The notes: a model not told the origin generated them from the sequence alone. Shown: positions 16,645-26,809, counted from the stretch's first letter. The stretch is DNA of 64,000 nucleotides from Demequina mangrovi (GCF_000759715.1 NZ_BBLU01000014.1:62001-126000), one strand, 5' to 3'. Translations and numbers: made by a program.

Positions 16645-17355
16645 ATGACCAGCTTCACCCCCGAGCAGGAGGCAGCGATCCTCCGCAGCCGCGAGAAGGT
16701 CGCGGCGCTCCATTCCGAGCTCACCCGCTACAACCTCGTGGTGTGGACCGGCGGAAACGTGTCGGAGCGCGTGCCCGGCACGCAGCACTTCGTCATCAAG
16801 CCCTCGGGCGTGGACTACGACGACCTGGCCCCCGAGAACATGATCCTGTGCGACCTCGACGGCAACGTGGTCCCCGGCTCGCTCGGCTCGGACCGCAGCC
16901 CCTCCTCCGACACGGCCGCGCACGCCTACGTGTACCGCGCCATGCCGAGCGTCGGCGGCGTGGTCCACACCCACTCGACCTACGCGACCGCGTGGGCCGC
17001 CCGCAACGAGCCCATCCCCTGCCACATCACCGGCATGGCGGACGAGTTCGGCGGCGAGATCCCCGTCGGCCCGTTCGCGATCATCGGCGACGACTCCATC
17101 GGCCGCGGCATCGTCGCGACGCTCGAGGGTCACCGCTCGCGCGCCGTCCTCATGGCCAACCACGGCGTCTTCACCATCGGCAAGGACGCGCGTGACGCCG
17201 TCAAGGCCGCGGTCATGTGCGAGGACGTCGCCAAGACCACCCACATCGCCCGCCAGGGCGGTGCGCTCGTCGACATCCCCGAGGGCAAGATCGACGCGCT
17301 CTTCGACCGCTACCAGAACGTCTACGGACAGAAGCCGCAGGGAGGCATGCAGTGA
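16645..17355 (+). CDS. araD: L-ribulose-5-phosphate 4-epimerase
   Basis: Converts L-ribulose-5-phosphate to D-xylulose-5-phosphate; class II aldolase fold, 236 residues. Substrate loop [20 protein letters not shown] and zinc ligands in [11 protein letters not shown] are clear; a further ligand His is expected in [17 protein letters not shown] lies 10 nt before ATG 16645. The stop overlaps the GTG start of araA. In related operons araB precedes araD; here the upstream gene is the LacI regulator and no ribulokinase is present. Confidence 0.95.
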   Translation: MTSFTPEQEAAILRSREKVAALHSELTRYNLVVWTGGNVSERVPGTQHFVIKPSGVDYDDLAPENMILCDLDGNVVPGSLGSDRSPSSDTAAHAYVYRAMPSVGGVVHTHSTYATAWAARNEPIPCHITGMADEFGGEIPVGPFAIIGDDSIGRGIVATLEGHRSRAVLMANHGVFTIGKDARDAVKAAVMCEDVAKTTHIARQGGALVDIPEGKIDALFDRYQNVYGQKPQGGMQ

Positions 17356-18866
17356 GCTCCATCGTCCCGAACCTCGCCGAGTACGAGGTCTGGTTCCTCA
17401 CCGGATCCCAGACCCTCTACGGCGACGAGGTCCTCAAGCAGGTCGCCGACCAGTCCACCGAGGTCGTCGAGACCCTGAAGGCCTCCGGGAACATCCCGGC
17501 GACGGTCGTGTGGAAGCCGGTCGTCAAGAACCGCGACGAGATCCTCGAGACCATCATGGCCGCGAACGCGGACCCCAAGGTCATCGGCGTCATCACCTGG
17601 ATGCACACCTTCTCCCCGGCGAAGATGTGGATCGCGGGCCTCAACGCGCTGCAGAAGCCGCTGCTCCACCTCGCCACCCAGGCGAACCTCGAGCTGCCGT
17701 GGTCGACCATCGACTTCGACTTCATGAACCTCAACCAGGCCGCGCACGGCGACCGTGAGTACGCGTACATCGAGTCGCGCATGAACGTCGCCCGCACCAC
17801 CGTCGTCGGCCACCCGTCGACCCCGGCCGTGTCCGAGCGCATCGGCGTCTGGTCGCGTGCCGCCGCCGGCGCCGCCGCCGCCAAGAACCTCAAGGTCGCT
17901 CGCTTCGGCGACAACATGCGCTTCGTGGCCGTCACCGAGGGCGACAAGACCGAGGCCGAGATCAAGCTCGGCGCCCAGATCAACACCTGGGGCGTCAACG
18001 AGCTCGCCGACCGCGTCAAGGCCGTCTCCGACGCCGACATCGACGCGATGGTGGACGTCTACCTCGCCGAGTACGAGGTGGTGCCCGAGCTGCTCAAGGG
18101 CGGCGACCGTCACGAGTCGCTGCGCGACGCGGCTGCGATCGAGGTCGCGCTGCGCTCGTTCCTCGAGGAGGGCGGCTTCGGCGCCTTCACCGACACCTTC
18201 GAGGACCTCGGCGAGCTCAAGCAGCTGCCCGGCCTCGCGGTCCAGCGCCTCATGGCCGACGGCTACGGCTTCGGCGCCGAGGGCGACTGGAAGACCGCGA
18301 TCCTGGTGCACCTGTGCGCGGTCATGGGCGCGGGCCTGCCCGGCGGCTCCTCGCTCATGGAGGACTACACGTACCACCTCGTGCCCGGCCAGGAGCTCTC
18401 GCTCGGCGCCCACATGCTCGAGGTGAACCCCGCCCTCTCGTCGAAGAAGGCGCGCCTCGAGATCCACCCGCTCGGCATCGGCGGCAAGGAGGACCCGGTC
18501 CGCCTGGTCTTCACCGCGGACGCGGGCGAGGCCGTCGTCGTGGCACTGTCCGACATGCGCGACCGCTTCCGCCTCGTGGCGAACGTGGTCGACAACGTCG
18601 ACCTGCCCGAGCCCATGCCGAACCTCCCGGTGGGCCACGCGGTGTGGACGCCCCGCCCGGACTTCACCACGGCCGTCGCGTCGTGGCTGCAGACCGGTGG
18701 CGCGCACCACACGGCGATGTCCAACCAGATCGGCATCGACGTGATCAAGGACTTCGCGAAGATGGTGGGCATCGAGCTCCTCGTCATCGACGAGGACACC
18801 ACCTACGAGGGCTTCGAGCAGCAGATCCGCTGGAACAACGCGTACTACGCGATGGGCGGCCGCTGA
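17352..18866 (+). CDS. araA: L-arabinose isomerase
   Basis: Converts L-arabinose to L-ribulose; 504 residues, the normal length. The N-terminus [17 protein letters not shown] and [13 protein letters not shown] are diagnostic. Metal ligands lie in EGDW and the C-terminal half ([32 protein letters not shown]). GTG 17352 overlaps the araD stop (GTGA). A very strong hairpin 32 bp after the stop ends the operon. Confidence 0.96.
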   Translation: MSSIVPNLAEYEVWFLTGSQTLYGDEVLKQVADQSTEVVETLKASGNIPATVVWKPVVKNRDEILETIMAANADPKVIGVITWMHTFSPAKMWIAGLNALQKPLLHLATQANLELPWSTIDFDFMNLNQAAHGDREYAYIESRMNVARTTVVGHPSTPAVSERIGVWSRAAAGAAAAKNLKVARFGDNMRFVAVTEGDKTEAEIKLGAQINTWGVNELADRVKAVSDADIDAMVDVYLAEYEVVPELLKGGDRHESLRDAAAIEVALRSFLEEGGFGAFTDTFEDLGELKQLPGLAVQRLMADGYGFGAEGDWKTAILVHLCAVMGAGLPGGSSLMEDYTYHLVPGQELSLGAHMLEVNPALSSKKARLEIHPLGIGGKEDPVRLVFTADAGEAVVVALSDMRDRFRLVANVVDNVDLPEPMPNLPVGHAVWTPRPDFTTAVASWLQTGGAHHTAMSNQIGIDVIKDFAKMVGIELLVIDEDTTYEGFEQQIRWNNAYYAMGGR

Positions 18867-18898
18867 CGGTCTGAAGGCGCCTGAGCGGCGCCGCACGG

Positions 18899-18931
18899 GA
18901 AGGCCCCGACCGGGTTCCGGTCGGGGCCTTC
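18899..18931 (+). terminator. Terminator of araDA
   Basis: 15-bp perfect stem GAAGGCCCCGACCGG / CCGGTCGGGGCCTTC with a 3-nt loop. Confidence 0.9.
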
Positions 18932-19047
18932 CTCGTGTCCGCAGGGCCGCCGGAGCGCCGCGCTCCGGGGGTGCGCCGGGCCGCGACATGTCCGTTTCGT
19001 CATCGCTCGAGCCGGCGCGCGGTTCCCGACTGTGCTCTCGAACAGGC

Positions 19048-19061
19048 TGAGAGCGCTCCCA
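19048..19061. promoter_or_regulatory. LacI/CebR-type operator, TGAGAGCGCTCCCA
   Basis: One base from the perfect palindrome TGGGAGCGCTCCCA known for CebR. It is 158 bp upstream of the monosaccharide-binding protein and matches the site before the lacI gene at 23372 at 13 of 14 positions. Confidence 0.75.
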
Positions 19062-19218
19062 GGATCTCGGCAAAAGCCCTGGTAAACCATTTTAATTCAC
19101 GGTGTTCACGCCTCGTGATCGCATTGTGACGGATTTTGTTTGACGTTTGTTGTGAACGCAAACACACTTGGTGACGCACGGTCAGCAACGATGCGGACCG
19201 GTATCTCGAGGAGGAGAT
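19062..19218 (+). promoter_or_regulatory. AT-rich promoter/leader of the monosaccharide importer
   Basis: Strikingly AT-rich compared with flanks. A second inverted repeat is present: TGTTTGACGTT at 19137-19147 faces AACGCAAACA at 19155-19164. It overlaps TTGACG (19140-19145), a possible -35. GAGGAGG-type ribosome site (GGAGGAG) precedes ATG 19219. The start of transcription cannot be fixed by eye. Confidence 0.45.
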
Positions 19219-20400
19219 ATGAAGTTCAGGAAGTTCCTGGCGGCAGGCGCCGGTGCGGCCCTCGCTTTCAGCCTGGCGGCCTGCTCCGGCGGCGGCGCGG
19301 GTTCCGAGTCGGAGAGCTCGGCGGACGCGACCGGCGGCACCGACGGCGGCACCATGACCGAGGCCGGCGGCACCATCGGTGTGGCGATGCCGACCCAGAC
19401 CTCCGAGCGCTGGATCGCCGACGGCGACGCGGTCGAGGCGGGCCTGACGGAGCTCGGCTACGACGTCGACCTCCAGTTCGGCAACGACGACATCCCGACC
19501 CAGGCGGCGCAGATCGACGCCATGATCACCTCGGGTGTCGACGCGCTGATCATCGCCGCGATCGACGGCACCGCCCTCACCACCCAGCTGCAGCAGGCGG
19601 CCGACGCGGACATCCCCGTCATCGCCTACGACCGTCTCATCAACGGCAGCGAGAACGTCGACTTCTACGTGACGTTCGACAACTACACGGTCGGCGTCCA
19701 GCAGGCCACCTCGCTGCTCGTGGGCCTCGGCGTCCTCGAGGAGGACGGCGTGACGGAGACCGGCGAGACCGGCCCGTTCAACATCGAGATCTTCGCCGGC
19801 TCGCCCGACGACAACAACGCGACCTTCTTCTACAACGGCGCGATGGACACCCTGCAGCCCTACCTCGACGCCGGCACGCTCGTGGTGCCGTCGGAGGAGA
19901 CGGACTTCAAGACCGTCGCGATCCTCCGCTGGCAGCAGGAGACCGCGCAGAAGCGCATGGAGGACCTGCTGACCTCCACGTACGTCGGCACCGACCTCGA
20001 GCTCGACGGCGTGCTGTCGCCCTACGACGGTCTCTCGCGAGGCATCATCACCGCGCTCCAGAACGGCGGCTACTCGGGCACCGTCGCCGACGGCTTCCCG
20101 GCCGTCTCCGGTCAGGACGCGGAGATCGCCTCCGTGAAGCTGATCGCGGACGACGTCCAGTTCGCGACGATCTTCAAGGACACCCGCAAGCTCGCGGCGC
20201 AGGCCGTGACCTCCGCGGTGGCGTTCCTCGAGGGCGGCGAGCCCGAGGCGAACGACACCGAGACGTACGACAACGGCGTCAAGGTTGTCCCGTCCTACCT
20301 GCTCGAGTCGGACATCGTCTACGCGAGCAACATCCAGTCGCTGCTGGTCGACTCCGGCTACTGGACCGCTGAGGAAGTGGAGTCCGGTCAGGCCTCCTGA
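19219..20400 (+). CDS. Monosaccharide ABC transporter substrate-binding lipoprotein, ChvE type
   Basis: Extracytoplasmic sugar receptor, 393 residues. Lipoprotein signal with lipobox LAAC (MKFRKFLAAGAGAALAFSLAAC), an acidic Ser/Gly linker, then a periplasmic binding protein type I fold: IGVAMPTQTSERWIADGDA, DALIIAAIDGTAL and FDNYTVGVQQA. The long form with SYLLESDIVYASNIQSLLVDSGYW at the end is typical of ChvE/multiple-monosaccharide receptors (arabinose, xylose, galactose, glucose). It is the first gene of a three-gene importer operon preceded by a LacI operator. Confidence 0.93.
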   Translation: MKFRKFLAAGAGAALAFSLAACSGGGAGSESESSADATGGTDGGTMTEAGGTIGVAMPTQTSERWIADGDAVEAGLTELGYDVDLQFGNDDIPTQAAQIDAMITSGVDALIIAAIDGTALTTQLQQAADADIPVIAYDRLINGSENVDFYVTFDNYTVGVQQATSLLVGLGVLEEDGVTETGETGPFNIEIFAGSPDDNNATFFYNGAMDTLQPYLDAGTLVVPSEETDFKTVAILRWQQETAQKRMEDLLTSTYVGTDLELDGVLSPYDGLSRGIITALQNGGYSGTVADGFPAVSGQDAEIASVKLIADDVQFATIFKDTRKLAAQAVTSAVAFLEGGEPEANDTETYDNGVKVVPSYLLESDIVYASNIQSLLVDSGYWTAEEVESGQAS

Positions 20401-20407
20401 TCCGGCT

Positions 20408-20437
20408 GCGGTGCCGGCCCTTCGGGGCCGGCACCGC
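20408..20437 (+). terminator. Intra-operon hairpin (attenuator) after the binding-protein gene
   Basis: 13-bp perfect stem GCGGTGCCGGCCC / GGGCCGGCACCGC closed by a TTCG tetraloop. It lies between the binding-protein and ATPase genes, so it likely lowers expression downstream or stabilises the upstream mRNA. Confidence 0.75.
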
Positions 20438-20484
20438 CCACCCCTTCCCAGACACCCCCTCTCTCACACCCATGGAGGTGAGAC

Positions 20485-22050
20485 ATGCCGAAGCACATCC
20501 TTGAGATGAGGAAGATCACCAAGACCTTCCCCGGCGTCAAGGCGCTCTCGGCCGTCGAGCTCAGCGTGATCGACGGCGAGATCCACGGCATCTGCGGCGA
20601 GAACGGCGCAGGAAAGTCGACGCTGATGAAGGTGCTGTCGGGTGTCTACCCCCACGGCACGTACGAAGGCGACATCGTCTACGACGGCGAGGTCCAGCAG
20701 TTCCACTCGATCCCCGACTCGGAGCGTCAGGGCATCGTCATCATCCACCAGGAGCTCGCGCTCATCCCCTACCTCTCGGTGGCGGAGAACATCTTCCTCG
20801 GCAACGAGCGCCGCGGGAAGAACGGCATGATCGACTGGAACCTCACCAACCACGAGGCCGCGAAGCTCCTCGAGCAGGTCGGCCTCCACGAGAACCCTCT
20901 GACCCCGGTCAACCAGCTGGGCGTCGGCAAGCAGCAGCTCATCGAGATCGCGAAGGCGCTGTCCAAGGACGTGCGGCTCCTCATCCTCGACGAGCCGACC
21001 GCGGCCCTCAACGACGACGACTCCGAGCACCTGCTCGAGCTGCTGCGCTCGCTCAAGGCGCGCGGCATCACGTCGATCATGATCTCCCACAAGCTCAACG
21101 AGATCGAGGAGATCTGCGACCGCACCACGATCATCCGTGACGGTCACTCGATCGAGACGATCGACATCGCCGAGGGTGGCGGCAACCAGGACCGCATCAT
21201 CCGCGGCATGGTCGGCCGCGACCTCACCAACCGCTACCCCAAGCGCGAGCACGTGGTGGGCGACGAGGTCTTCCGCGTGGAGGACTGGACCGTCTACCAC
21301 CCCACCCAGCCGGGCCGCGTGGTCGTGGACAACGCGACGTTCAGCGTGCGCAAGGGCGAGGTCATCGGAATCGCGGGCGTCATGGGCGCCGGCCGCACCG
21401 AGCTCGCGATGAGCATCTTCGGACGCTCGTACGGGCGCGACATCACGGGCCGCACCTACCTCCACGGCGAGGAGATCCGCATCCGCGACGTGTCCGAGGC
21501 GATCTCGCACGGGCTCGCCTACGCGACCGAGGACCGCAAGCGCTACGGGCTCAACCTCATCGAGGACGTGCGCCGCAACATCTCCGCCGCTGCGCTGTTC
21601 AAGCTTGCCAAGCGCGGGTGGGTCGACGGCAACAAGGAGATCAAGGTCGCGGAGGAGTACCGCGCCTCGATGAACATCAAGACCCCGTCGGTCATGCAGA
21701 CCGTCGGCAACCTCTCGGGCGGCAACCAGCAGAAGGTGGTGCTGTCCAAGTGGATCTACTCGGACGCCGAGGTGCTCATCCTCGACGAGCCGACGCGCGG
21801 CATCGACGTCGGCGCGAAGTACGAGATCTACACCATCATCAACCGCCTGGTGGCGGCGGGTAAGGCGGTCATCATCATCTCGTCCGAGCTCCCTGAGCTG
21901 CTCGGCACGTGCGACCGCATCTACACGCTGGCCTTCGGCGTCGTGACCGGCGAGCTGCCGGTCGCCGAGGCCACCCAGGAGAAGCTCATGACCCTGATGA
22001 CTCAGGAGAAGGCGAGTACCACCACCATGGACAAGGAGGCCCGGGCATGA
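20485..22050 (+). CDS. Monosaccharide ABC transporter ATPase with two nucleotide-binding domains (GguA/MmsA type)
   Basis: 521 residues, two tandem ABC domains. Domain 1 has Walker [10 protein letters not shown] (about residues 39-47) and Walker [13 protein letters not shown]. Domain 2 has the degenerate Walker [10 protein letters not shown] and an intact signature LSGGNQQK with [13 protein letters not shown], the standard asymmetry of RbsA/XylG-type ATPases. Domain 1 has [16 protein letters not shown] in place of a strict LSGGQ. ATG 20485 has GGAGGTG 7 nt upstream. Its stop overlaps the permease start. Confidence 0.94.
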   Translation: MPKHILEMRKITKTFPGVKALSAVELSVIDGEIHGICGENGAGKSTLMKVLSGVYPHGTYEGDIVYDGEVQQFHSIPDSERQGIVIIHQELALIPYLSVAENIFLGNERRGKNGMIDWNLTNHEAAKLLEQVGLHENPLTPVNQLGVGKQQLIEIAKALSKDVRLLILDEPTAALNDDDSEHLLELLRSLKARGITSIMISHKLNEIEEICDRTTIIRDGHSIETIDIAEGGGNQDRIIRGMVGRDLTNRYPKREHVVGDEVFRVEDWTVYHPTQPGRVVVDNATFSVRKGEVIGIAGVMGAGRTELAMSIFGRSYGRDITGRTYLHGEEIRIRDVSEAISHGLAYATEDRKRYGLNLIEDVRRNISAAALFKLAKRGWVDGNKEIKVAEEYRASMNIKTPSVMQTVGNLSGGNQQKVVLSKWIYSDAEVLILDEPTRGIDVGAKYEIYTIINRLVAAGKAVIIISSELPELLGTCDRIYTLAFGVVTGELPVAEATQEKLMTLMTQEKASTTTMDKEARA

Positions 22051-23225
22051 CCGGCACGGCTAACATCCGGGAGCTGATCACGCGGAACATCCGCACCAGC
22101 GGCATCTACCTCGCCTTCATCGCCATCATCGCGGTGTTCGCGATCTGGACCGACGGCAAGCTGCTGAGCCCCGGCAACGTCACCAACCTGGTGCTGCAGT
22201 ACTCCTACATCCTGATCCTCGCGATCGGCATGGTGATGGTGATCATCGCCGGCCACATCGACCTCTCGGTCGGATCGGTGGTGGCGTTCACGGGCGCCGT
22301 GTCCGCCGTGGTGGTCATCCGGCATGACATGCCGTGGTGGGTCGGCGTGCTCGCCGCGCTCGGCGTCGGCTCCCTCATCGGCGCATGGCAGGGCTTCTGG
22401 GTCGCGTTCGTCGGCATCCCCGCGTTCATCACGACCCTGTCCGGCATGCTCCTGTTCCGTGGCCTCACCTGGGTGACGCTCGACAACATCTCGCTGTCGC
22501 CGTTCCCCGCGGAGTACCAGAACATCGCCAACGGCTTCTTCAACGGGGTCCTCGGCGGCAACGGCTACGACGTCTTCACGCTCGTGGTGTTCGCGATCGC
22601 GCTGCTCGGCTACTTCTACTCGACCTACCGCACGCGTCGCAGCCGCATCGCGTACGAGCAGCCGGTCGAGGCGTTCCCGCTGTTCATCGTCAAGCTCGTC
22701 GTCGTCTCGTTCGTCGTGATGTGGTTCGCCTGGCAGCTGGCCAACGCGCGTGGTCTGCCGTTCGTCCTCATCATCCTGGCGGCGCTCATCATCATCTACT
22801 CGCTCGTCACGCAGCGCACCGTCTTCGGTCGCCACGTGTACGCGATCGGCGGCAACCTCTCCGCCGCGATGCTCTCGGGCGTCAAGGTCAAGTGGGTGAA
22901 CTTCGGCGTCATGCTCAACATGGGCATCCTCGCCTCGGTCGCCGGCGTCGTGTTCTCGTCACGCATGAACTCGGCCCAGCCCTCGGCTGGAAACATGTTC
23001 GAGCTCGACGCGATCGCCGCCTGCTTCATCGGTGGCGCGGCCGTCACCGGCGGTGTGGGCCGCGTGACCGGAGCCATGGTCGGTGGTCTGATCATGGCGG
23101 TGATGTCGAACGGCATGTCGCTCCTCGGCGTCGACCAGTCGATGGTGCAGATCGTCAAGGGCCTCGTCCTGCTGCTCGCGGTCGCCTTCGACGTCTACAA
23201 CAAGCGCCGCGCGGGCGCCCGCTAG
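22047..23225 (+). CDS. Monosaccharide ABC transporter permease (GguB/MmsB type)
   Basis: 392 residues, longer than RbsC because of an insertion of about 90 residues in the middle (around [21 protein letters not shown]), as in multiple-monosaccharide permeases. Conserved parts are [21 protein letters not shown] and [15 protein letters not shown] near the C-terminal third. ATG 22047 overlaps the ATPase stop by 4 bp. It ends the operon, with a 15-bp hairpin 14 bp downstream. Confidence 0.94.
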   Translation: MTGTANIRELITRNIRTSGIYLAFIAIIAVFAIWTDGKLLSPGNVTNLVLQYSYILILAIGMVMVIIAGHIDLSVGSVVAFTGAVSAVVVIRHDMPWWVGVLAALGVGSLIGAWQGFWVAFVGIPAFITTLSGMLLFRGLTWVTLDNISLSPFPAEYQNIANGFFNGVLGGNGYDVFTLVVFAIALLGYFYSTYRTRRSRIAYEQPVEAFPLFIVKLVVVSFVVMWFAWQLANARGLPFVLIILAALIIIYSLVTQRTVFGRHVYAIGGNLSAAMLSGVKVKWVNFGVMLNMGILASVAGVVFSSRMNSAQPSAGNMFELDAIAACFIGGAAVTGGVGRVTGAMVGGLIMAVMSNGMSLLGVDQSMVQIVKGLVLLLAVAFDVYNKRRAGAR

Positions 23226-23239
23226 GACACCGCGTCGCA

Positions 23240-23272
23240 CGAGGGGCCTCGGGGACTCCCCGAGGCCCCTCG
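23240..23272 (+). terminator. Terminator of the monosaccharide importer operon
   Basis: 15-bp perfect stem CGAGGGGCCTCGGGG / CCCCGAGGCCCCTCG, loop of 3. Confidence 0.9.
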
Positions 23273-23322
23273 TCGCGTGTCCGGGCGCCGCGTCGGGGGA
23301 GGCCCCGGGGCGTCGCGCGCAC

Positions 23323-23336
23323 TGAGAGCGCTCCTA
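23323..23336. promoter_or_regulatory. LacI/CebR-type operator, TGAGAGCGCTCCTA
   Basis: 36 bp upstream of the lacI start at 23372 and nearly identical to the operator before the monosaccharide importer. Probable autoregulatory site. Confidence 0.75.
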
Positions 23337-23371
23337 GTCCATACTCGTAAGCGAAGCGAGGAGAGATACCA

Positions 23372-24385
23372 GTGACGAAGCTGCGTGGACGCCGGCCCAC
23401 CATCGACGATGTGGCCACGGAGGCGGGGGTGTCCCGCGGCACCGTGTCCCGTGTCCTCAACGGGAGCCATTGGGTCTCCGAGACCGCGCGCATCCAGGTC
23501 GAGAAGGCCATCAAGTCGACGGGCTACCGGATCAACCCGCACGCCCGCTCGCTCGCGACCAGCCGGACCGGCTCGGTCGGCTTCCTGCTCACCGAGTCCT
23601 ACGAGCGCTTCTTCTCGGACCCGAACTTCCTGCACATCCTGCGCTCCTGCGCCGACGCGCTCGCGGAGCACGGCATGACGCTCGTGCTCATCATGGCGGA
23701 CACGCTCGAGGAGCGCCGCCGGGCCACCGAGTACCTCACGGGCGGGCACGTCGACGGCGCGCTCGTGGTCTCCGCGCACCGGGACGGCCAGGAGTTCATG
23801 GCGGCGTTGCTCGAGGCGCGCCTCCCGGTGATCTCCGCGGGCATCCCGCTCGGCTTCGAGGAGCAGGTGGGCTACGTCACGGCGGACGATGACGGCGGCG
23901 CGCGTGCCATCCTCGAGCTGCTGCTCGCGCGGGGCCGCACCCGCATCGCGCACATCGCGGGTCCGCAGGACACCTCGGGCGGCACGGGGCGCCTGGCGGC
24001 GTTCCGCACGGTGCTCGGCGACGACTTCTCCGATGAGCGGGTGGTCTACGGCGACTACAGCCGCGAGTCGGGCGCGCGTGCGATGCGCGAGCTGCTCGCG
24101 CGCGAGGTCTCGTTCGACGCGATCTTCGCGGGCAACGACCTCATGGCGGCCGGCGCGATGGACGTGCTCGAGGAGGCGGGCATCCAGGTACCGGACGATG
24201 TCGCGGTCGTCGGCTTCGACGACGCTCCTGCGGCGTGCGAGACCGTGCCGCAGCTCACGACCGTGCGCCAGCCCTTCGACCGGGTGAGCGAGGAGATGGT
24301 GCGCCTGCTCGTGGACGAGATCAACGGCCGGCCCGCCGGCCGCGTGGTGATCCCGACCGAGATCGTGGAGCGCGGGACCGTCTAG
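23372..24385 (+). CDS. LacI-family regulator of the monosaccharide importer
   Basis: 337 residues from GTG 23372 (GAGGAGAG 6 nt upstream). HTH: TIDDVATEAGVSRGTVSRVLNGSHWVS; hinge around NPHARSLATSRTGSVGFLL; effector-binding C-terminal domain complete with VVGFDDAPAACETVPQLTTVRQPF. It follows the importer operon and shares its operator type, so it is the likely repressor (by analogy to XylR/CebR proteins) of the genes at 19219-23225. It converges on the next lacI gene. Confidence 0.93.
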   Translation: MTKLRGRRPTIDDVATEAGVSRGTVSRVLNGSHWVSETARIQVEKAIKSTGYRINPHARSLATSRTGSVGFLLTESYERFFSDPNFLHILRSCADALAEHGMTLVLIMADTLEERRRATEYLTGGHVDGALVVSAHRDGQEFMAALLEARLPVISAGIPLGFEEQVGYVTADDDGGARAILELLLARGRTRIAHIAGPQDTSGGTGRLAAFRTVLGDDFSDERVVYGDYSRESGARAMRELLAREVSFDAIFAGNDLMAAGAMDVLEEAGIQVPDDVAVVGFDDAPAACETVPQLTTVRQPFDRVSEEMVRLLVDEINGRPAGRVVIPTEIVERGTV

Positions 24386-24395
24386 CGTCCGCGCC

Positions 24396-25400
24396 TCACG
24401 GACGCGGCGGCGCGGTCGAGGAGCGTTCCACCAGCTCGCAGGGCACCAGCTCCGTGCCGGTCGGCTGCGAGGCGCCGGCGATGCGCGAGAGCACCGTGGA
24501 GACGAGGCGGCGCCCGACGTCGTCGAACGGCTGCCGGACCGTGGTGAGCGGCGGGTGGAGATAGCCGGCCAGCGGGATGTCGTCGAATCCCACGACGGAG
24601 AGGTCGCGGGGCACGCTCAGGCCCGCCTCGGCGCACGCGAGCAGCAGGCCCGCGGCCATCTCGTCGTTCGCGCAGAACACCGCGGTCGCCCCGGGCTCGC
24701 CCAGAAGGCGGGACGCGGCGGCGTGACCCGAGGCGGCGGACCAGTCGCCACGGACCGGGGCAGGCGGCTCGATGCCGTGCTCGAGCAGCACCGCGCGCCA
24801 CGCGGTGAGGCGCGCCCGCGCGGGGATCGAGTCCTCCGGTCCCGCGAGGTGGTGGACGGCGCGGTGCCCGAGGTCGAGGAGATGCCGGACGGCCTCCCGT
24901 GCCCCCTGCGCGTGGTCGGCGCCGACCATGGGCAGGCGCCCGCCGAAGGTCGCGTCCGCGACCACCACCGGCAGGCCGGACGGCAGCGCGAGCCGGCCGA
25001 CGTCCTCGATCTCGGCACGGATGATGATGAGCCCGTCGATCGCCTGGTGCGAGAGGCGGGAGGCGGCCTCGGACACGTCTTCGTGCTCGGTCGAGTCGAT
25101 GTCGAGAAGGGTGACGGTGTGCCCGGCGTCGCGGGCGGCCTGGACCACCGCCTCCACGATGCGGGACTCGCCGGTACGGGCGAGCCGATGGGCGATGACC
25201 CCGAGCGTGTCGAAGCTGCCGCTCCTCAGCGCGCGGGCGGCGGTGTTGGGCGTGTACCCGACCGCGTCCATCGCGTCGAGCACCCGTCGGCGCGTGCCCG
25301 CGCTCACGTGGGACGAGCCGTTCGCGACGCGCGACACCGTCTGGCCCGAGACCCCCGCGAGCCGTGCGACGTCGGTCATCGAGGCGCGCGGCGTGCTCAC
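24396..25400 (-). CDS. LacI-family regulator
   Basis: 334 residues. HTH: SMTDVARLAGVSGQTVSRVANGSSHVS, hinge TPNTAARALRSGSFDTLGVIA; full effector domain ending ELVPCELVERSST. GTG 25400 lies 6 bp after a TAGGGT hexamer, so it may have its own leaderless transcript within or after the SDR gene, whose stop is 9 bp upstream. No GAGCGCTC-type operator is visible beside it, so its targets may be elsewhere. Confidence 0.92.
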   Translation of the reverse strand: MSTPRASMTDVARLAGVSGQTVSRVANGSSHVSAGTRRRVLDAMDAVGYTPNTAARALRSGSFDTLGVIAHRLARTGESRIVEAVVQAARDAGHTVTLLDIDSTEHEDVSEAASRLSHQAIDGLIIIRAEIEDVGRLALPSGLPVVVADATFGGRLPMVGADHAQGAREAVRHLLDLGHRAVHHLAGPEDSIPARARLTAWRAVLLEHGIEPPAPVRGDWSAASGHAAASRLLGEPGATAVFCANDEMAAGLLLACAEAGLSVPRDLSVVGFDDIPLAGYLHPPLTTVRQPFDDVGRRLVSTVLSRIAGASQPTGTELVPCELVERSSTAPPRP

Positions 25401-25406
25401 GTCGTC

Positions 25407-25412
25407 ACCCTA
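25407..25412 (-). promoter_or_regulatory. -10 element TAGGGT, leaderless promoter
   Basis: On the minus strand TAGGGT ends 6 bp before GTG 25400; it overlaps the stop codon of the SDR gene. Confidence 0.45.
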
Positions 25413-26174
25413 GTGGAGGTGCTCGCCCGTGAGCTCGATCAGCCGGTCGATCAACGCCTCCCGCAGCGCCGCATCGTGCGCCGCCGGGGGAGCGTCCTCC
25501 GCGCGCCGATGGTGGATGTACTGGCCGCCGCGCCGCGCGACCGGCTCCTCGGACGTCGCCATCCACACGGGGCTGTCAGCGCCGTCCGAGATCGGCAGCG
25601 CCGCCCGCGGACCGCCCATGCGGGTCCGCACCCAGCCGGGATGCACCACGTTGATGGGACGGTCCGTGTGCCGCGCCGCCATCTCGAAGGCGAGCATGGT
25701 GAGCAGCAGCTTCGAGTCCGCGTAAGCCTGCTCGCCGTCCCACGGCTCGAGCACCCCGAGGTCGACGCGCGGCCGCCCCGAGAACGCGGAGTCGGACCCG
25801 AGGAAGACGATGCGCCGCGGCACCGAGAGCAGCGCGCTGAGCAGGTACGGCGCGACCACGTTGACCTGCGTGATGCGCTCGATGCCGTCCTCGGTGAGCA
25901 CCGGGCGGTCCTGGTCGGGTCCGAGCGCGGCGTTGTGCACGATGAGGTCGTACGGCCCGCGCCCGCGCGCATCGGCCGCGAGCAGGCGGGTCGAGGCGAG
26001 GGAGTCGAGGCGTCCGGTGACGCCGCCGAGGGCGCCGGGGGCGGCGGCGAGGGCGACCTCGGTCCGGGCGGCGTCGCGTCCGTGGACCACCACCTCGTAG
26101 CCGTGCGCGACCAGCCGGCGCGCGATCTCGGAGCCCAGCCCCTGGGCGGCTCCGGTCACGAGGACGCGTGTCAT
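25410..26174 (-). CDS. SDR-family NAD(P)-dependent oxidoreductase
   Basis: 254 residues, Rossmann fold. Cofactor motif TGAAQGLGSEI near the N-terminus, HNAALG (NAG-like) mid-protein, then catalytic Ser in FLGSDSAFSG and Tyr/Lys in YADSKLL. The catalytic motif is YxxSK, slightly different from the usual YxxxK spacing context but acceptable. The arrangement resembles retinol-dehydrogenase-like SDRs. It is divergent from the carbonic anhydrase gene and upstream of a lacI gene read in the same direction. Substrate unknown. Confidence 0.9.
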   Translation of the reverse strand: MTRVLVTGAAQGLGSEIARRLVAHGYEVVVHGRDAARTEVALAAAPGALGGVTGRLDSLASTRLLAADARGRGPYDLIVHNAALGPDQDRPVLTEDGIERITQVNVVAPYLLSALLSVPRRIVFLGSDSAFSGRPRVDLGVLEPWDGEQAYADSKLLLTMLAFEMAARHTDRPINVVHPGWVRTRMGGPRAALPISDGADSPVWMATSEEPVARRGGQYIHHRRAEDAPPAAHDAALREALIDRLIELTGEHLH

Positions 26175-26275
26175 GGGTCAATCATCCTCGAAACTCCGGA
26201 CATGGGAAGAGCGCTCACCGGAGATCGCGGCGCTGCGACGTGACATATGCTGACCCGCGACACCCGGGAGGACAT

Positions 26276-26764
26276 ATGGGAATCGCCGACGAGCTCATCG
26301 CGAACAACGCCGCGTACGCCGAGACGTACACGCCGGATCGCCCCCTTCCTCCGCGCCGCAAGCTCGCGGTGGTCGCGTGCATGGACTCGCGCCTCGACAC
26401 GTTCGCGATGCTGGGCCTCGAGGTCGGCGACGCGCACGTCATGCGGAACGCGGGCGGCGTCATCACCGACGACATGATCCGCTCGCTGGTCATCTCGCAG
26501 CGCAAGCTCGGCACGCGCGAGATCATCCTCATCCACCACACCGACTGCGGTGCGCTGACCTTCACCGACGACGAGCTGCGCAACCAGCTCCTCGACGAGA
26601 CGGGCCTCAAGCCGACCTGGAGCCCCGAGTCGTTCCGCGACCTCGACGCGGACCTGCGCCAGTCGATGGAGCGCCTGCGCCGCAACCCCTTCCTGGTCGA
26701 CGCGACCCAGGTGCGCGGCTTCGTGTTCGACGTCCACACGGGTCGGCTGCGCGAGGTCCTCTGA
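26276..26764 (+). CDS. Beta-class carbonic anhydrase
   Basis: Reversible hydration of CO2; 162 residues, the short actinobacterial form. Zinc ligands Cys35 (ACMDSR), His88 and Cys91 (HHTDCG), with the Asp37-Arg39 dyad intact. GGGAGG lies 4-9 nt before ATG 26276. It is monocistronic between a divergent SDR gene and a DUF1232 gene with its own leaderless-type promoter. Confidence 0.94.
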   Translation: MGIADELIANNAAYAETYTPDRPLPPRRKLAVVACMDSRLDTFAMLGLEVGDAHVMRNAGGVITDDMIRSLVISQRKLGTREIILIHHTDCGALTFTDDELRNQLLDETGLKPTWSPESFRDLDADLRQSMERLRRNPFLVDATQVRGFVFDVHTGRLREVL

Positions 26765-26797
26765 GCATCGGCGGCTGACGTCGCGCGCCGCGAGGCG

Positions 26798-26803
26798 CAT
26801 ACT
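26798..26803 (+). promoter_or_regulatory. -10 element CATACT, leaderless promoter
   Basis: CATACT ends 6 bp before ATG 26810 of the DUF1232 gene. Confidence 0.5.
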
Positions 26804-26809
26804 GACGTC

